Assembly: GCA_020696395.1 (NCBI GenBank) | Contig: JAEHCN010000003.1 | Span: 1 to 43,608, forward strand | Direction: 5' to 3' | DNA: 43,608 nt | Origin: Thermoplasmata archaeon | GTDB lineage: Archaea; Thermoplasmatota; Thermoplasmata; UBA10834 | Part shown: positions 40,096-43,608 of the stretch, in pieces | Layout of the letters: every line of letters begins with the position of its first letter | Numbering within the stretch: the first letter of the stretch is position 1 | Position numbers and translations under genes: made by a program | Notes under the pieces: generated by a model | Seen by the model: only the letters and a program-made list of their open reading frames with translations | The model's database searches: none | Told to the model about the DNA's origin: nothing

Positions 40096-41076
40096 TCACC
40101 TTGAGGCGGTGTCTTCCACGTCTCTCGAGAGATCCTTGCTGTACCACACGCTCTCCATGTCGTTCGAGAACCCGAAGGACCTGTAGAGTCCGAGGGCCTT
40201 CTCGTTCTTGGCGAACACGCCGAGGTAGATAGTGTCCATCCCTTTGTCGAGAATCCATCTCATTCCGTCCGAAAGCAGCGCCCCACCGAGGCCGAGGCGT
40301 CTGAACTTGGGGCGCACGCCGAGGATATCGACCCAGCCAGTCCGCTCGCCTTTCTCCTCGTTGAACGTCGAGCTCTCCTCCGAGAGGCAGAAACCAGCGA
40401 TGCCGTCGTCCGTCACCGCGAGCGTAAGGACAAGAGGGTCATTGCCGCAGTCCCGAGCGTTGATGAAGCGTTCAGCCCTCTCGGGTGCGAAGTTGAAGTG
40501 GTCTCGGAAGGAATCATTGAACACATCCACTACCTTCGATATGTCGTCGTCCGAACAGTCGCGGAGATTCCTTCGCTCAAGTCTGAAGCCCGCTGGGGGC
40601 GGCACATCTCGCACCTCAGCCCGCCCTCGCCTTACTAGGATATACACCCTGTAAGTCTCCTCGAACGAGTGCGTGGTCAACAACGAACGTCTCCAGTCGT
40701 CCTTGGCCGGAGCCCTCGAAAGGGCTTTGCCTACGTTCCTCGACCTCAGATAGTCGAACGATTTCTCAAGCAGCTTCTGCTCGACCCCTTTTCCCTGGTG
40801 TTCTGGTACGACATCGATATCGACATATGCATCGTCCTTTCCGGCCTTGATCCGGTTGGCTTCGACCAAAACGAGACCGAATCCAGCCACCTCGCCGTCG
40901 AGGGTTGCGAGCCAAGTCCCCTGCGGATCGAAGTCCGGGTCCAGGAACGTCTCTGACCTGGCTTCGTCGTGTGTGAGCCTCCGCCTGTGCGGGTCATCCG
41001 CTCGTGCCTTCGCTAGGACATCGATCATGTCTTCGAGCGATGACTCCGTAAGATGTCGGAACTCCAGGCCTGACAC
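40096..41076 (-). CDS. Tandem-GNAT N-acetyltransferase
   Basis: The 326-residue protein has two GNAT folds. The N-terminal domain (1-145) has the acetyl-CoA region VDIDVVPEHQGKGVEQKLLE, which approximates the Q/RxxGxG/A motif. The C-terminal domain (about 165-320) has VDILGVRPKFRRLGLGGALL (RRLGLG) and LGVFAKNEKALGLYRSFGFS. The two-domain layout resembles mycothiol-synthase-like acetyltransferases, but the substrate is unknown. The GTG start at 41076 is needed to keep the first strand; it makes the gene overlap the upstream histidine kinase gene by 52 nt, unusual but consistent with cotranscription. Confidence 0.85.
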   Translation of the reverse strand: MSGLEFRHLTESSLEDMIDVLAKARADDPHRRRLTHDEARSETFLDPDFDPQGTWLATLDGEVAGFGLVLVEANRIKAGKDDAYVDIDVVPEHQGKGVEQKLLEKSFDYLRSRNVGKALSRAPAKDDWRRSLLTTHSFEETYRVYILVRRGRAEVRDVPPPAGFRLERRNLRDCSDDDISKVVDVFNDSFRDHFNFAPERAERFINARDCGNDPLVLTLAVTDDGIAGFCLSEESSTFNEEKGERTGWVDILGVRPKFRRLGLGGALLSDGMRWILDKGMDTIYLGVFAKNEKALGLYRSFGFSNDMESVWYSKDLSRDVEDTASR

Positions 41077-42014
41077 ATTCTCCGCCTAGACCAGAAGTCG
41101 GAGATAATCCTTTCGGGCATGTTCGCCTGTATGATCCATCCGGCCTCGGACGTAGATTCCTCGCGAGACACCTCTACGAATCTGTATTTCCCTTTCGGCA
41201 CGAGGATCTCGAATCGCGCCCCCTCACCTACGACGCCAGTCTCTCGTATCGATATCTTCGTGATACGGAGTATCTCCGCCGACAGGAAGAGGCCGTGGCT
41301 GCGTTTGCCCGTTAAATGTTCTCTCTGTAATATGACCTCCTTGCGCTCTGCGGGGACGCCGATGCCATCGTCCTCCATCACTATCGTCAAGCCCTCTGGG
41401 CCTTCCGAGTACGACAGCGAGATCGCGGTGACAGTCTGTCCGTGGTTGAGTGAGTTGCTGATAAGGCTGTGCAGCACTTTCGGAAACATCGGATCCGCGA
41501 GAACCTCGACACCCTCCAGTCTGCCTCTTAGTTCCTTTCCCGTAAGGTCGAGTCCCGCGATCGCAGAAACGAAAGCGTCGTGAACGTTCACCCAATCAGG
41601 CTTATTTATGCCCACTTCCTCGTATTCGCTCGTGAACCTGATGAAGGATACTAGGTTGTCGGTCGTGGCCTCCATCTTGCGCAGATAGTCGCTTACGACA
41701 GGGTCCTTCGAGGATTCCGCCGCCATGCCCAGCCATCCCTTCTGGATGGTAATCTGGTTCAAGGCATCGTCTCGGGTTATAGACGACAGCACACCCAGTT
41801 TCTTGTTCACGTTTTCTAGTTCTTCCGTCCGTTCCTTGACCTTCCTGTCTAGACCTGAATACGACTGTTCGAGTTCGGAGGCCATTTCGTTGAATGACTT
41901 CGCAAGTCGGCCAAGCTCGTCCCTTCTGGAGGTGGAAATCCTCTGGTCCAGATTGCCCTGGGCCATGTTTCGAGTCGCTTCCTCCAATGCCGCGATCGGG
42001 GTCGTGATCTTCAC
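41025..42014 (-). CDS. HAMP-histidine kinase homologue without sensor/TM region and with Asp at the phosphoacceptor position
   Basis: The product begins directly in a HAMP domain (ITTPIAALEEATRNMAQGNL, residues 3-52), followed by a coiled coil, a dimerisation helix and a HATPase domain (N box SLISNSLNHG 184-192, G1 EDDGIGVPAE 214-223, G2 KRSHGLFLS 237-245). The archaeal H-box normally reads ITRHDILNQ; here it is ITRDDALNQ, with Asp82 in place of the His. Upstream in frame, TAG at 42033-42035 closes the frame and no TM segment is encoded, so the usual membrane sensor is missing. It may be a 5'-decayed gene or a soluble ATP-binding regulator that no longer autophosphorylates. The GTG start is uncertain. 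Confidence 0.75.
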   Translation of the reverse strand: MKITTPIAALEEATRNMAQGNLDQRISTSRRDELGRLAKSFNEMASELEQSYSGLDRKVKERTEELENVNKKLGVLSSITRDDALNQITIQKGWLGMAAESSKDPVVSDYLRKMEATTDNLVSFIRFTSEYEEVGINKPDWVNVHDAFVSAIAGLDLTGKELRGRLEGVEVLADPMFPKVLHSLISNSLNHGQTVTAISLSYSEGPEGLTIVMEDDGIGVPAERKEVILQREHLTGKRSHGLFLSAEILRITKISIRETGVVGEGARFEILVPKGKYRFVEVSREESTSEAGWIIQANMPERIISDFWSRRRMCQAWSSDILRSHRSKT

Positions 42015-42274
42015 GCTCGCTCGAGCCTGCCCCTAGCATCCTCGACACTCCCTGAGCTTCAGGAACGGTCCACCAGGCTATACCTTCGTGCCCTCGGTTT
42101 CAATCGACTCGTGGGGATTTATTCTCTTACCCTGGTTGTCGAGGGCCGTCGTGCCCCATCTCCGCGTCTGTACGTTGGTCGGTCATATGAGAAGATCATG
42201 CCGTCGTTACCGCGCTGTGATGGTGGCGGCGACTGACTGGTGTTGCCCGACTCATCTTCGGATGCGCACGGATG

Positions 42275-42346
42275 TGGACCGGGCGAGATTTGAACTCGCG
42301 ACCTCCCGCATGCCAAGCGGGCGATCTTCCGCTGATCTACCGGCCC
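42275..42346 (-). tRNA. tRNA-Ala (anticodon GGC)
   Basis: The 72-nt cloverleaf reads on the minus strand: acceptor GGGCCGG pairing with CCGGTCC, including the G3:U70 wobble that identifies alanine tRNAs; D arm GATC...GATC; anticodon stem CCCGC/GCGGG around loop TTGGCAT (anticodon GGC, codon GCC); T arm GCGAG TTCAAAT CTCGC; discriminator A. The 3' CCA is not encoded. There is no intron. Confidence 0.97.
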
Positions 42347-42376
42347 ATCCTGGGCGGCGTTGTATACACTGGTCGT

Positions 42377-42385
42377 AGTTAAAGC
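42377..42385 (-). promoter_or_regulatory. TATA box of tRNA-Ala
   Basis: Minus-strand CTTTAACTA is centred about 35 nt upstream of the tRNA 5' end, between it and the purF stop. Confidence 0.45.
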
Positions 42386-42404
42386 TTGTCTGAAGGCATA
42401 CCAC

Positions 42405-43608
42405 TCAGGCGAATGAATCCAGCTTCTTCTGAAACCTCACCTTCTCGCCCTCGACTGGTAGCGGATACTCTCCGTTGAGGCAGCCGAGACAGAGGTCGTT
42501 CGCGTTCAATCCTATTGCGTCTACCAGTCCCTCTATCGAGATGTATCCGAGGCTGTCTGCCGTGAGCATCTTGGCAATCTCCTCGACAGTCCTGCCCGTG
42601 GCGGCGAACTGGTCCCTCGTCTTCATGTCGATGCCGAAGTAGCATGGCGCTCGGATCGGCGGCGATCCTATCCTCACGTGCACCTCCTTCGCGCCCGCAT
42701 TCCTGACGAGCTGCACGATCTGTCTCATGGTCGTGCCTCGAACGATGGAGTCGTCCACCAGCACGATACGCTTGTCCTTGATGACGCTCTTCAGCGGGTT
42801 GAGCTTCAGCATAACACCGGTTGCCCGGTCGTTCTGTTCTGGCATGATGAACGTGCGCTCGACGTACCGGTTCTTCATCAATCCCTCGGAATACCGTATC
42901 CCCGAAGTCTCAGAGTAGCCCATAGAATGCGACCTGCCGGAGTCAGGGACGGGCACGATCACGTCAGCGTCGACGGGCTGTTCGTCTGCCAGACGCTGAC
43001 CTATCTTCCTCCTGACGTCGTACACGAGGCGCCCGTCGAGGCACGAGTCCGCCCTGGCGATGTACACCCACTCGAACATGCAGTGCGCCTTCCCTCTGGC
43101 CAGGCCGGTCTTGGCAGACCTTATCTCTCCTGGGAGGAGCTCTACTAGCTCCCCTGGCTCAACATCTCGCATGAACTCGCCTCCGAGCGTGTCGAAGACG
43201 ACGCTCTCCGAAGCGGCGGCATAGCCTCCCTTGGTCCTTCCGACGCAGAGCGGCCGGATCCCGAGCGGGTCGCGCAGCGCGAACACACGGTTGTCCACCA
43301 TCAGGGTGATGGAGTACGACCCTGATAGCAACGACATGACGTTCTTGACGGACCTGACTGGGTCGCCGGTGTTCGAGATGTCGTTCGCCAACATACGGAT
43401 TATGATCTCTGAGTCGCTGGTCGTCGCGAACGCCCAGCCCTTCTTCTTCAAGCCGTCCCTCAGCTGGCCGCCGTTCACGATCTCGCCGTTATGCGCCAGG
43501 GCTATGTCGCCATAGTTGGTGGACATGACGACCGGTTGTGCGTTCTCCGAGCTCGACGAACCCACCGTGGAGTAGCGGACATGGCCTATGCCCATCTCCC
43601 CTTTGAGA
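42405..43608 (-). CDS. purF: Amidophosphoribosyltransferase PurF (N-terminus beyond window)
   Basis: The enzyme transfers ammonia from glutamine to PRPP, the first committed step of purine synthesis. The frame is open to the right edge; the residues just before the first visible Met read LKGE, matching the family, so only the extreme N-terminus with the catalytic Cys is missing. Visible are GIGHVRYSTVG, ALAHNGEIVN of the glutaminase domain, the PRPP loop RIVLVDDSIVRGTTMRQIV and all four candidate [4Fe-4S] ligands of the Bacillus-type enzyme (AHCMFEWVYIARADS, RAPCYFGID, NDLCLGCLNGEYP). The enzyme is therefore probably an oxygen-sensitive Fe-S form. Confidence 0.95.
   Translation of the reverse strand, partial: LKGEMGIGHVRYSTVGSSSSENAQPVVMSTNYGDIALAHNGEIVNGGQLRDGLKKKGWAFATTSDSEIIIRMLANDISNTGDPVRSVKNVMSLLSGSYSITLMVDNRVFALRDPLGIRPLCVGRTKGGYAAASESVVFDTLGGEFMRDVEPGELVELLPGEIRSAKTGLARGKAHCMFEWVYIARADSCLDGRLVYDVRRKIGQRLADEQPVDADVIVPVPDSGRSHSMGYSETSGIRYSEGLMKNRYVERTFIMPEQNDRATGVMLKLNPLKSVIKDKRIVLVDDSIVRGTTMRQIVQLVRNAGAKEVHVRIGSPPIRAPCYFGIDMKTRDQFAATGRTVEEIAKMLTADSLGYISIEGLVDAIGLNANDLCLGCLNGEYPLPVEGEKVRFQKKLDSFA

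Overview
The window looks like a chromosomal segment of an archaeon, most probably a member of the Thermoplasmatota (inference). Promoters carry TATA boxes about 25-30 nt upstream of short or absent leaders. Several starts are GTG or TTG, some at 4-nt GTGA/TTGA/ATGA overlaps. The gene content includes a RIO1-type kinase, an archaeal-style HAMP/histidine kinase, a tRNA-Ala without encoded CCA, a B. subtilis-type Fe-S PurF, and many secreted or membrane-anchored proteins. No phage, transposase, CRISPR array or rRNA was seen.

Layout. 1-4.2 kb: end of a cobalamin/iron-type ABC ATPase with an extra C-terminal domain, a coupled HTH regulator, a nitroreductase, CorA, and a small membrane protein overlapping a double-winged-helix regulator. 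4.2-11.3 kb: a cluster of secreted or anchored proteins, including a family with glycine-rich tails (two genes plus one truncated, mosaic copy), a tiny Cys-rich secreted protein and a class V aminotransferase homologue. 11.8-15.8 kb: a DASS-type anion transporter with a small Rossmann protein, a CBS-pair protein and an MscS channel. 15.9 kb: an APH/RIO-fold kinase homologue.

16.6-23.0 kb (minus strand): a tight five-gene operon. Its last three genes have the order and sizes of the Bacillus ykoE-ykoD-ykoC thiamin/HMP ECF transporter (S, fused double ATPase, T). Upstream are a membrane-anchored protein with three copies of an extracellular domain and an extracytoplasmic calcineurin-like phosphoesterase. 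A related domain appears at the C-terminus of the phosphoesterase and, unusually, at the C-terminus of the S-component. This suggests a surface system that binds a phosphorylated vitamin or cofactor, dephosphorylates it and imports it. A palindrome overlaps the predicted transcription start. This is the best candidate for an undescribed system in the window.

23.1-27.7 kb: a ferredoxin-domain aldo/keto reductase, a RIO1 kinase behind a structured leader with a 14-codon ORF, a secreted C39-like peptidase and an agmatine deiminase. 27.8-39.8 kb (minus strand): a complete dipeptide/oligopeptide ABC importer with archaeal elaborations. The binding protein carries a long Ig-like stalk and a C-terminal membrane anchor, OppC has a roughly 450-residue extracellular insertion, OppD has a coiled-coil insertion, OppF has a split C-terminal domain, and two small membrane proteins follow. 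40.1-43.6 kb (minus strand): a double-GNAT acetyltransferase, a histidine kinase homologue with Asp at the phosphoacceptor position, tRNA-Ala(GGC) and a PurF cut by the window edge.

Four secreted-protein genes share a GTACCA hexamer just upstream of the TATA box, suggesting common regulation. All functional calls come from reading motifs by eye; no database search was run.
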